A stretch of DNA of 64,000 bases from Rhizobium tibeticum (lineage in GTDB: Bacteria > Pseudomonadota > Alphaproteobacteria > Rhizobiales > Rhizobiaceae), in assembly GCF_900110205.1 (NCBI RefSeq), contig NZ_FOCV01000002.1, forward strand, positions 62,001 through 126,000. The letters are read 5' to 3'. Made by a program: the position numbers and the translations under genes. Under the pieces are notes generated by a model. That model saw only the letters and a program-made list of their open reading frames with translations. It searched no databases and had not been told where the DNA came from. This document shows positions 7,845 to 15,510 of this stretch, one piece after another (within the stretch, counting starts at the first letter, position 1; each line of letters begins with the position of its first letter).

Positions 7845-8864
7845 ATGAAAGCAGTGCTCTGCCAAGAACCCGGCGTCCTCGAACTTGTGGAGCGCCTTTC
7901 CCCCGGCACGCCGTCAGCCGGCTGGGTCCGCCTTGCGGTCAGCCATGTCGGCATCTGTGGCACCGACTACCACATCTTCGAGGGCAAGCATCCGTTCCTC
8001 GAATATCCGCGCGTGATGGGGCACGAGATCTCGGCGACGGTTCTGGAAGCCGGTGACGGCGTCGCCATGGCAGTCGGCACGCCTGTCATCGTCAACCCCT
8101 ATCTTTCGTGCGGCAACTGTGTCGCCTGCCGCCAGGGCAAGCCGAATTGCTGCACAGACATCAAGGTACTCGGCGTGCACACCGATGGAGCTTTTTGTGA
8201 TGAGATCACGGTGCCGGCTGGCAATCTCTACGCTGCAAAGGGCGTGAGCCTGGAGGCCGCAGCCACGACCGAGTTCCTGGCAATCGGCGCCCATGCCGTT
8301 CGCCGTTCGATGGCGCCGACCGGATCACGCTCACTCGTCATCGGTGCAGGTCCGATCGGGCTCGGGGCCGCGATCTTCTCGCGGATTGCCGGGCATCACG
8401 TGACACTGCTCGACACCAGCTGCGAGCGGCTGCAGATGGCTGCCGATCGGTTTGGCTTTTCTTCGGGCATCGTTGCCGACGAAAATACTGCCGAGGCAGT
8501 CAAGGTCAAAACCGGTGGCGATGGTTTCGACGTCGTCTTCGATGCCACCGGCTATGGCCCCTCGATGGAGAAGGCCTTCGGCTTCGTCGCCCATGGCGGC
8601 GCGCTGGTTCTGGTCAGCGTCGTGAAGGACGACATCCGGTTTTCCGATCCGGAGTTTCATAAGCGCGAAATGATGGTGGTCGGCAGCCGCAACGCTACCC
8701 GCGTCGATTTCGAACATGTCGCGGATTCGATCGCCAAGGGCCTAGTGCCCGTCGAACAGTTGATCACTCACCGAACGACCCTGGCGGATGCACCGCGCGA
8801 CTTGGCACGCTGGGCGCACGAAAAAAGTGGTCTGATCAAAGCTGTTATCAAGGTCAGCGCCTAA
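7845..8864 (+). CDS. Zinc-dependent dehydrogenase, L-galactonate 5-dehydrogenase (LgoD)-like
   Basis: This 339-aa medium-chain dehydrogenase has catalytic zinc ligands C38 (GICGTD) and H60-E61 (VMGHE). The structural zinc cysteines are C89, C92, C95 and C103, and the Rossmann motif is VIGAGPIGLG. The C-terminal part contains FSDPEFHKREMMVVGSRNAT, a stretch I recognise as close to E. coli LgoD (YjjN), which oxidises L-galactonate at C5 to D-tagaturonate. The ATG at 7845 is preceded by AGGAACGCGAGACC; an upstream in-frame codon at 7785 falls in the hairpin region. It overlaps the 3' end of cutC by 4 nt on opposite strands. L-galactonate or its 6-deoxy analogue L-fuconate is the likely substrate. 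Confidence 0.82.
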   Translation: MKAVLCQEPGVLELVERLSPGTPSAGWVRLAVSHVGICGTDYHIFEGKHPFLEYPRVMGHEISATVLEAGDGVAMAVGTPVIVNPYLSCGNCVACRQGKPNCCTDIKVLGVHTDGAFCDEITVPAGNLYAAKGVSLEAAATTEFLAIGAHAVRRSMAPTGSRSLVIGAGPIGLGAAIFSRIAGHHVTLLDTSCERLQMAADRFGFSSGIVADENTAEAVKVKTGGDGFDVVFDATGYGPSMEKAFGFVAHGGALVLVSVVKDDIRFSDPEFHKREMMVVGSRNATRVDFEHVADSIAKGLVPVEQLITHRTTLADAPRDLARWAHEKSGLIKAVIKVSA

Positions 8865-9583
8865 ATGGCCTCGATCGCCGCCCGCATCTGACGGACGACG
8901 TCAGCATCCGTCCGGCTCGTCGTCGCTGCTTCGAAACCGAAGGCAACGGCCCGTGGATCGATGCTGTCGACCCGTGAGCTGCAAGAGGCGTGAACCTCGC
9001 TCGCCCCGGTGGCTCGCAGTATATCAGCGACGTTGCCCGGTCTCACGCCACTGCCCGGCATGATCGAGATACGGCCAGCCGCCTTGCTGGAAAGACGGCT
9101 CAACGTCTCGAGGCCGTCGATCGCCTTTGGCACGCAACCTGATGTCAGGATGCGCTCGCAGCCAAGCTCGATCGCCTGTTCCAGCGCCGCATCGGTGTCC
9201 GGGACAAGGTCGAAGGCCCGGTGGAGGGTCGATCCAAGTCCCTCGGCGCGAGCCTTTAGCCGGCTGATCAGAGGCATATCCAATGTGCCGTCCACGCGAT
9301 TGGCGCCGATGACAACCCCGGCGAGGCCAAAGGCGCGCACGGCATCGATATCGGCCGTCATCGCCTCTTCGTCAGCCACATCGAATACGAAGGGCCCGGG
9401 ATGCGGCCTGATCATCGCATAGACGGGAATAGGTGCTGCGGCAGCAGCCTTCATGAGGCCTGCAAGCGGCGTCAGTCCACCAAGCTCCAGAGCCGAGCAG
9501 AGTTCGATACGACCGGCGCCGCCCAAGATTGCAGCCGCAAGGCCCTGTGGGCTGTCCACGCATACTTCCAGCAAAACGGCCAC
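8861..9583 (-). CDS. cutC: CutC family protein
   Basis: The 240-aa protein has the CutC TIM-barrel pattern: LLEVCVDSPQGLAAAILGGA, RIELCSALELGGLTPLAGLM, VYAMIRPHPGPFVF, a STLHRAFDLVPD segment, ILTSGCVPKAIDG and a conserved VHASCSSR near the C-terminus. CutC was named for copper tolerance in E. coli, but the biochemical role of the family is unsettled. It converges with the dehydrogenase gene, with 4 nt shared at the 3' ends. There is no visible link to the sugar locus beyond position. Confidence 0.92.
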   Translation of the reverse strand: MAVLLEVCVDSPQGLAAAILGGAGRIELCSALELGGLTPLAGLMKAAAAAPIPVYAMIRPHPGPFVFDVADEEAMTADIDAVRAFGLAGVVIGANRVDGTLDMPLISRLKARAEGLGSTLHRAFDLVPDTDAALEQAIELGCERILTSGCVPKAIDGLETLSRLSSKAAGRISIMPGSGVRPGNVADILRATGASEVHASCSSRVDSIDPRAVAFGFEAATTSRTDADVVRQMRAAIEAI

Positions 9584-9613
9584 GCCCGAATCTCCTTCTC
9601 CGCCACTGTCTCT

Positions 9614-10807
9614 TTAAGCGAAGGCAGTCACTTGCGCGACGGGCTCGGCAATTATTTTGGCGACGGCGTCGATGATCATGGCGCTTGCATCCGCTGAGGC
9701 TTTCCGATGGTTGAAGGCGATGTGATAGGACATCGGAATATACTCGTCGAGCTCGACGATCCGAACTTTGCCGGCAATAGGCATGGCGCTGACGCGACCG
9801 AGAAACGAGATGTAGCCGTGGTTGGCGACAAGGTCGACGATGACAGGTAGCGAGTCGGCGGCCGTGATATCCTGGTTTCGGTATCGGCGATTGTTGGTGC
9901 GCTCATGGCTCAGCGCCATCGTGGCGTGTCCGAGACCGGTGCGCGAACTCGGCGTGCAGATCGCGTGACTTTCGACAAGTTCGGCCACCGTCCGCTCGCG
10001 GCTCTGCGGCGGCGCGATAAGAACCATGTTCGTCTGCAGCAGTTCGCGGTGCTGGAAACGCTCAAGGCCGAAGACGGAATCGAGAATTGCAACATCGATA
10101 CGGCCGGCTTTGAGGGCTTCCCGCAAATCATCCGCGGTCATCAGCACCAGCGAGATCGCGTTCTTATTGCGGCCGGCATTCCATTCGGCGACGAGCGCGC
10201 CAAGGCATCGCGCAACCCAACTTTCCGATCCAGTTGGAATGATCGAACCGATGCGCAGCGCCCGCGCCGTGCGCTGATAGCGCTCGTCGGCGGATGCCTT
10301 CAGTTCATTCCATCCCTGAGCGATTGCCTGGAAGATGGCATAGACCTGGTTGCCCTGCTCGGTCAGCGCAGAGCCTTGAGCCTGCCGCTCGAACAGGCGA
10401 TGACCCAGCGCCTTCTCCAAAGTCGCGATCTGAAGCGAAAGCTGCGGCTGACCCAGCTTCAGCCGCCGCGCCGCACGGTTGATGCTGCCCTGGTCGGCGA
10501 CCTCGAGAAAACGCTCCATGGTGGCGATCTTGAACGGCAGGCGCGATGGCCTGTCCGTTCCCATCCATCCCGCCAGCGCCTCGGCCGAGTGCACAATCGG
10601 CCGGAGCTTTTCACGCACGTCGTCGCTGGCAAGCAACGTTGCAAGCTCGCCGGAACTGCGCTCGGTCAGTTTGAGCGCCAATTCGATCTCAAGGTTGCGG
10701 ACTGCTGTCGAGACGGTCGATGCCGCGAGTGAAAGGTTTCGTGCCGTCTCCCTGACCGAGCCGGACGAGAGCACGTGACTAGCAACAAACAACGTGCCGA
10801 GCTGCAA
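9614..10807 (-). CDS. LysR-type regulator with two tandem HTH domains
   Basis: From a TTG at 10807 the protein is 397 aa. It has a LysR-like winged helix at about 2-60 (SSGSVRETARNLSLAASTVS, then TAVRNLEIELALKLTERSSG). A second, more canonical one follows at about 96-155 (FLEVADQGSINRAARRLKLG, then QPQLSLQIATLEKALGHRLF). The LysR effector-binding domain comes after, with IGSIIPTGSESWVARCLGAL and a PMSYHIAFNHRKASA end. Usual LysR proteins are about 300 aa with one HTH. GGAG with a 7-nt gap supports the TTG. The frame stays open upstream to an ATG at 11032, but that stretch is not protein-like. It is divergent from the osmoprotectant operon 420 bp away, a possible target. Confidence 0.82.
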   Translation of the reverse strand: MQLGTLFVASHVLSSGSVRETARNLSLAASTVSTAVRNLEIELALKLTERSSGELATLLASDDVREKLRPIVHSAEALAGWMGTDRPSRLPFKIATMERFLEVADQGSINRAARRLKLGQPQLSLQIATLEKALGHRLFERQAQGSALTEQGNQVYAIFQAIAQGWNELKASADERYQRTARALRIGSIIPTGSESWVARCLGALVAEWNAGRNKNAISLVLMTADDLREALKAGRIDVAILDSVFGLERFQHRELLQTNMVLIAPPQSRERTVAELVESHAICTPSSRTGLGHATMALSHERTNNRRYRNQDITAADSLPVIVDLVANHGYISFLGRVSAMPIAGKVRIVELDEYIPMSYHIAFNHRKASADASAMIIDAVAKIIAEPVAQVTAFA

Positions 10808-11227
10808 CCGCTTTCTCCGTAACGATATGAAAAATCGAACGATATGATGTGTTCGCCAAAAAAGATATCCCTGTCGCGAAATCAGAAGGCTATCGTTCTT
10901 GCCAAGAACAAAACCGGGCGTGGCAGTAGAACCACTGAAGAGCACCGGACATCTGCGGAAACGCCCAAGGGAACAAAAACAAATCGCGGCGGTGATGGAA
11001 AAGGAAATGCATTTTCGCGCAAGCGTTTGCATTCACCGCCATAATCACCCCGCGAGCGCAAAACTGGAGAGGCTTGCATCGATTTTTTGAACGCGAACGC
11101 TATTTCCATCACGCACGTATTTCCGGCATGATCGCAGCGGGGCTGCTTTCGCCGGTGATTTTATACGTGGGAGCCTTCCGCCGGGGCTTTCCACGCAGTC
11201 AAACGGTGTAAATCAAGGGGACAATCC
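10808..11227. other. 420-bp divergent intergenic region
   Basis: No convincing gene is seen here. The stretch 10830-10990 is more A/T-rich than its surroundings and should contain the promoters of the LysR-type gene and the osmoprotectant operon. Short open frames on both strands here have no recognisable sequence and no good ribosome-binding sites. I could not pick out a confident -35/-10 pair or an LysR T-N11-A box that stands out. Confidence 0.5.
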
Positions 11228-12136
11228 ATGCTGAAGAAATTCGCTCTTGCCGTTTCGCTCTCCGCTTTTGCGGCAGGCGCGGCCCACGCTGCAGACGTCG
11301 TCGTTTCATCGAAGATCGATACTGAGGGCACGCTGCTCGGCAACGTGATCGTGCTGGCGCTCAATGCAAACGGCATCAAGACGCAGGACCGCGTTGCGCT
11401 CGGCACGACGCCGGTTCTTCGCAAGGCGATCACTGCCGGTGAGATCGACATCTATCCGGAATATACCGGCAATGCCGGCTTCTTCTTCAACAAGGCTGAT
11501 GACGCAGCCTGGAAGAACCTCGAAAAGGGCTACGAGCTTGCCAAGAAGCTCGACTACGACGCCAATAAGATCGTCTGGCTGACTCCATCTCCGGCCAACA
11601 ACACCTGGGCGCTCGCCGTACGCAACGACGTCGCCGGTCCGAACAATCTGAAGACCATGTCCGATTTCGGCAAGTGGGTCGCCGGTGGCGGCGCTGCCAA
11701 GCTTGTGGCTTCCGCCGAGTTCGTCAACTCGGCTGGCGCGCTCCCGGCGTTCCAGACGACCTATGGTTTCGCGCTGAAGCCGGATCAGGAAATCGTTCTG
11801 TCGGGCGGTGACACGGCCGCTACCATCAAGGCCGCAGCCGACCAGACGAACGGTGCCAACACCGCCATGGTCTATGGCACCGACGGCGCAATTCAGGCCG
11901 CCGAGCTGACGGTTCTCGAAGACGACAAGAACGTGCAGCAGGTCTATGCGCCGACCGCGATCATTCGCGAGGAAGTGCTGAAGGCAAACCCGAAGATCGA
12001 GGAAGTCCTTGCACCAATCTTCAAGAGCCTGAGCGCCGATGAACTGCGCAAGCTGAACGGCAAGATCCAGGTGGATGGCGAACCGGCGAAGTCCGTTGCT
12101 GAGGGCTACCTGAAGGAAAAAGGCTTCCTGAAGTAA
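11228..12136 (+). CDS. Osmoprotectant/quaternary-amine ABC transporter binding protein (OsmF/YehZ type)
   Basis: The 302-aa protein has a clear signal peptide (residues 1-22, MLKKFALAVSLSAFAAGAAH then AAD). An OpuAC-type binding domain follows, with SSKIDTEGTLLGNVIVLALN, TTPVLRKAITAGEIDIYPEY and TGNAGFFF. The TEG...LG and EIDIYPEYTG segments are typical of OsmF/YehZ-like proteins that bind glycine betaine or related compounds. AAGGGGACAATCC precedes the ATG. It leads a four-gene ABC operon, with a hairpin just after the stop codon. Ligand specificity cannot be read from the sequence. Confidence 0.88.
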   Translation: MLKKFALAVSLSAFAAGAAHAADVVVSSKIDTEGTLLGNVIVLALNANGIKTQDRVALGTTPVLRKAITAGEIDIYPEYTGNAGFFFNKADDAAWKNLEKGYELAKKLDYDANKIVWLTPSPANNTWALAVRNDVAGPNNLKTMSDFGKWVAGGGAAKLVASAEFVNSAGALPAFQTTYGFALKPDQEIVLSGGDTAATIKAAADQTNGANTAMVYGTDGAIQAAELTVLEDDKNVQQVYAPTAIIREEVLKANPKIEEVLAPIFKSLSADELRKLNGKIQVDGEPAKSVAEGYLKEKGFLK

Positions 12137-12150
12137 TCTCGTCGCCCGAT

Positions 12151-12175
12151 GCTCCGCCCTGCCCGCGGGCGGAGC
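12151..12175 (+). terminator. Hairpin after the osmoprotectant binding-protein gene
   Basis: GCTCCGCCC (12151-12159) and GGGCGGAGC (12167-12175) form a perfect 9-bp stem with a 7-nt loop, followed by AGCCTTTCT. It lies inside the operon and probably partially terminates or stabilises the abundant binding-protein mRNA. Confidence 0.6.
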
Positions 12176-12204
12176 AGCCTTTCTGACCGGACAGGGATGG
12201 ATCG

Positions 12205-13371
12205 ATGGAAGAAACCTTAGCGGTCCGCAAGCTGGACCGGCTCGGCGTGGTGCTTGTGACGGCCGGTGTCGTCGCAACTGCGCTCCTGCCTTTCATCTAT
12301 GTGAAGGCAAACCGCATCGCCGCCGGAAAGCCCATGCTGCTAACGCAGCTTCTGGACCAGCCGTCCGCCGTCATCCTGACAATCCTCCTCATCGTCACCG
12401 CTCTGTCCGTTCTATTTCTGCAAAACCCGCTGCTGCGGCTGGTGATTGCGACCCTCTGCTTTGCGGCACTGCTTGCGACGATCGGGCTCGCTGCTGCAGC
12501 ATTCACACCGCCGAACAGCAATGCCGCACGCATGACGCCTGGCGGCGGATTCTGGGTACTGTTCGCGGTCATCGGGCTCATCATCTCGGACGCGCTCGTA
12601 AAGATCAGGCTTACCCCGTGGATGCGGATCGCAGCCCTTGCTGCCTACACCGGCCTGCTCGGCATCTTCCTCACCTCGGGTCTGCTCGATAATCTCTCGA
12701 TCATGAAGGAATTCGCGACCCGGTCCGCGCAATTCTGGACCGAGGCGGTGTCCCATCTGCTTCTGGCACTCGGCTCGCTGGCGATCGCCGTCGTCATCGC
12801 CCTGCCGCTCGGCATCATCTGTTTCTGGGTACCAAAACTGCGCGCTGCCGTCTTGCAGGCACTGAGCCTGATCCAGACGATCCCGAGCCTTGCGCTTTTC
12901 GGTATCCTGATGCTGCCGCTCGGCTATCTCGCGACCCACGTTCCTGCTGCAGCCTCCATTGGCATTCGCGGCATCGGTGCTGCGCCGGCGCTGATCGCGC
13001 TCATCCTCTATTCGCTGCTGCCGATCGTTGCCAACACGGTCGTCGGTCTTCAGGGTGTCGATCCCTCAGTCCGCGATGCCGCCGCGGGGATGGGATTGAC
13101 GCGCCGACAGGTCCTCACCGGCATCGACCTGCCGCTTGCCTTTCCCGTCATTCTCACGGGCATCCGCATCGTCCTTGTGCAGGCGATCGGCCTGGTAACG
13201 GTGGCGGCACTGATCGGTGGCGGCGGCTTCGGTATCTTCATCTTCCAGGGGCTTGGTCAGACGGCCATGGACCTCGTTCTGCTCGGCGCCGTGCCGACCG
13301 TTTTCTTCGCCTTCTCTTCGGCCGTCATCCTCGATGCGGTAATCGACAGCATACGGGGATCCGCCGCATGA
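12205..13371 (+). CDS. Osmoprotectant ABC transporter permease (YehY-like)
   Basis: The 388-aa inner-membrane protein has an N-terminal half of about five hydrophobic segments (residues 15-165) before the BPD-transport permease domain (about 180-385). That domain contains SLIQTIPSLALFGILMLPLG, a LLPIVANTVVGLQGVDPSVR segment and the EAA-like loop DAAAGMGLTRRQVL. Such an extended N-terminus is seen in YehY-type permeases. The stop codon overlaps the start of the ATPase gene by 4 nt (ATGA), indicating translational coupling. Confidence 0.88.
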   Translation: MEETLAVRKLDRLGVVLVTAGVVATALLPFIYVKANRIAAGKPMLLTQLLDQPSAVILTILLIVTALSVLFLQNPLLRLVIATLCFAALLATIGLAAAAFTPPNSNAARMTPGGGFWVLFAVIGLIISDALVKIRLTPWMRIAALAAYTGLLGIFLTSGLLDNLSIMKEFATRSAQFWTEAVSHLLLALGSLAIAVVIALPLGIICFWVPKLRAAVLQALSLIQTIPSLALFGILMLPLGYLATHVPAAASIGIRGIGAAPALIALILYSLLPIVANTVVGLQGVDPSVRDAAAGMGLTRRQVLTGIDLPLAFPVILTGIRIVLVQAIGLVTVAALIGGGGFGIFIFQGLGQTAMDLVLLGAVPTVFFAFSSAVILDAVIDSIRGSAA

Positions 13372-14312
13372 GCATGATCGAGATCAGGAACGTTACCAAG
13401 CGCTACGGCGCGGCAACCGTCGTCGACAATGTCTCGATGGATGTCGAGAAAGGCTCGATCACCGTCATTGTCGGCACCTCGGGCTCGGGTAAATCGACGC
13501 TGATGCGGATGATCAACCGTCTCGTGCCGATCACCGCGGGTGAGATTTTTGTTGGCGGCCAGAACATCATGGACGTGCCGGTGACGGAACTTCGCCGCAA
13601 GATCGGCTACGCCATCCAGGGCCACGGTCTCTTTCCGCATCGGACAGTCGCACAGAATATCGCCACGGTGCCGCAGCTTCTCGGCTGGGACACGACAAAG
13701 ATCAACAGCCGTGTCGAAGAACTGCTTGGCCTCTTCAACCTCGATCCGGCGACCTTTGCCGAAAAGTATCCGCATCAGCTTTCCGGCGGCCAGCAGCAGC
13801 GCGTCGGCGTTGCGCGAGCGCTGGCGGCAGAGCCGGAACTGCTGCTGATGGACGAGCCGTTCGGCGCGCTCGATCCTGTCATCCGCGGCAAGGCGCAAGA
13901 CGATCTCCTCGCGATCCAGAGACAATTCGGCACGACGGTGGTCCTTGTTACGCACGATATGGACGAGGCCTTCCACCTCGGCAACCAGATCGCCGTCATG
14001 AGCGCCGGCAAGCTGCTGCAATGCTCGACACCGGAGAAAATCCTGACCGAACCGGCCGACCCCTTCGTGCAGCAACTGACCGGCACCTCCGACCGGGCGC
14101 TGAAACTGATGTCGCTGCTGCCGCTGAAGGAAAGCATGGAGCCGGCAAAGTCGGGTCTGGCCTACGCATTGCCGCAATCGCTCAGCCTGCGCGATGCTCT
14201 GGCCGAGATGATCTGGCAAGGGGTCGGCGAAGCCGCCGTTCAGGACGCCGAAAAGGCACCGGTCGGCTCGATCTCGATGACACGGCTGCTCGAGCTGGGC
14301 CGCAAGGCATGA
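13368..14312 (+). CDS. Osmoprotectant ABC transporter ATP-binding protein (YehX-like)
   Basis: This 314-aa ABC ATPase has Walker A GTSGSGKSTLMRM (about residue 37), Q-loop IQGHGLFPH, signature LSGGQQQRVGVARA and Walker B LLLMDEPFGALD, followed by the VTHDMDEA switch. The proline/betaine family tail after about residue 230 is short and lacks a clear CBS pair. Its 5' and 3' ends overlap the flanking permease genes by 4 nt each, so the set is translated as a unit. Confidence 0.92.
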   Translation: MSMIEIRNVTKRYGAATVVDNVSMDVEKGSITVIVGTSGSGKSTLMRMINRLVPITAGEIFVGGQNIMDVPVTELRRKIGYAIQGHGLFPHRTVAQNIATVPQLLGWDTTKINSRVEELLGLFNLDPATFAEKYPHQLSGGQQQRVGVARALAAEPELLLMDEPFGALDPVIRGKAQDDLLAIQRQFGTTVVLVTHDMDEAFHLGNQIAVMSAGKLLQCSTPEKILTEPADPFVQQLTGTSDRALKLMSLLPLKESMEPAKSGLAYALPQSLSLRDALAEMIWQGVGEAAVQDAEKAPVGSISMTRLLELGRKA

Positions 14313-15058
14313 AGCTCGTCCTTGCGAACCTATTCCGTGTTGCCGCACTGTTATTGCTCCTGATCCTGCTGTTCAGGACAGAGTGGCTGTCCTTTCTGCT
14401 GGTGCCGTTGACGAGCAACAATGCGCCGGCCGTCTACACGCAAAACAGCCTTCCGCAGCTTGCCGCTTCGCATCTCTTCCTTGTGGCGATCTCGATCGCG
14501 GGCAGCGCGGTCCTCGCGATCCTCGGCGGCATTTTCGTTACCCGCAAGAGCGGCGAAGACTTCCTGCCGTTGTCGCGGGCGATCGCCAATGCAGGCCAGA
14601 CCTTCCCGCCAGTCGCAGTGCTCGCCTTGGCCGTGCCGGCGACCGGATTCGGTGCCGGACCGACATTGATCGCCCTCTTTCTCTATGGCCTGCTGCCGAT
14701 CTTCGAGAATACCGTCTCCGGCCTGAAACAAGTCTCTCCTTCCGTGCTGGATGCCGCCGATGGCATGGGCATGAATGGCACGCAGCGGCTCTTTCGGGTG
14801 GAACTGCCGCTCGCCCTGCCGCTGATTCTGGAGGGCCTAAAGGTTGCGACGGTCATCAACATCGGCACCGCGACGATCGGCTCGACGGTGGCGGCCAAGG
14901 GGCTTGGCGAAGTCATCATTGCCGGACTGATCTCAGACAACACCGCCTTCATCCTGCAAGGCGGTCTGATCGTCGGCCTGATGGCGGTGCTGATCCATGA
15001 CGCGCTGGGGCTTATCGAAAACGCGATCACGCAAAGAATTGGCTTGCGCCCGGCATGA
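14309..15058 (+). CDS. Osmoprotectant ABC transporter permease (YehW-like)
   Basis: The 249-aa permease starts at an ATG overlapping the ATPase stop (ATGA). It has a hydrophobic N-terminus (VAALLLLLILLF), about six membrane segments, and a permease core with NAGQTFPPVAVLALAVPATG, LLPIFENTVSGLKQVSPSVL and the coupling loop DAADGMGMNGTQRLF. A longer open frame back to 14021 runs inside the ATPase gene and is not used. It is the second membrane subunit of the importer. Confidence 0.9.
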   Translation: MKLVLANLFRVAALLLLLILLFRTEWLSFLLVPLTSNNAPAVYTQNSLPQLAASHLFLVAISIAGSAVLAILGGIFVTRKSGEDFLPLSRAIANAGQTFPPVAVLALAVPATGFGAGPTLIALFLYGLLPIFENTVSGLKQVSPSVLDAADGMGMNGTQRLFRVELPLALPLILEGLKVATVINIGTATIGSTVAAKGLGEVIIAGLISDNTAFILQGGLIVGLMAVLIHDALGLIENAITQRIGLRPA

Positions 15059-15105
15059 GGCGGCGGCTACCAAGACCGCCTTGATATCGGCAATGGGAGG
15101 CAGCC

Positions 15106-15501
15106 TTGGCCAAGATGATTCACTCCATGATCCGCGTTCTCGACGAGGCGCGCTCCGTCGAGTTCTACGGCAAGGTCTTCGGCCTCAAAGTCGCCGATCG
15201 CATCGACTTCGACACCTTCACGCTGATCTACATGAGCAATGACGAGACCGGCTTCGAGCTGGAGCTGACGGTCAACAAGGGGCGCACCGAGCCCTACGAT
15301 CTCGGCAACGGCTATGGGCATCTTGCTCTCTCCGTCCAGGAAGTCGAGGTCGAGCACAGGCGTCTGACGGAAGCGGGATTGAACCCCGGCAAGATCGTCG
15401 AGCTCAATCGCGACGGCAGGCTCTTGGCGCTGTTCTTCTTCATCACCGATCCTGACGGCTACAAGATCGAGGTCCTGCAGCGCCACGGCCGCTACCTCTA
15501 A
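15106..15501 (+). CDS. VOC-superfamily protein, glyoxalase I-like
   Basis: The 131-aa protein resembles lactoylglutathione lyase: MIRVLDEARSVEFYGKVFGL, FTLIYMSNDETGFELELT, NGYGHLALSV and ITDPDGYKIEVLQRHGRYL. The candidate metal ligands are H6, E70 region, H76 region and the C-terminal E of YKIEVLQ. The start is probably a TTG at 15106 with GGGAGG 6 nt upstream; an in-frame ATG at 15115 is the alternative. It lies 10 nt before the beta-mannosidase gene and after the osmoprotectant operon. Glyoxalase I activity is an inference from similarity. Confidence 0.78.
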   Translation: MAKMIHSMIRVLDEARSVEFYGKVFGLKVADRIDFDTFTLIYMSNDETGFELELTVNKGRTEPYDLGNGYGHLALSVQEVEVEHRRLTEAGLNPGKIVELNRDGRLLALFFFITDPDGYKIEVLQRHGRYL

Positions 15502-15510
15502 GAGTTCCCC

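Noticed and set aside
10808..11032. 75-residue N-terminal extension of the LysR-type protein
   Set aside because: The sequence is Cys/Phe-rich without similarity to regulators; the TTG at 10807 has a well-placed GGAG.
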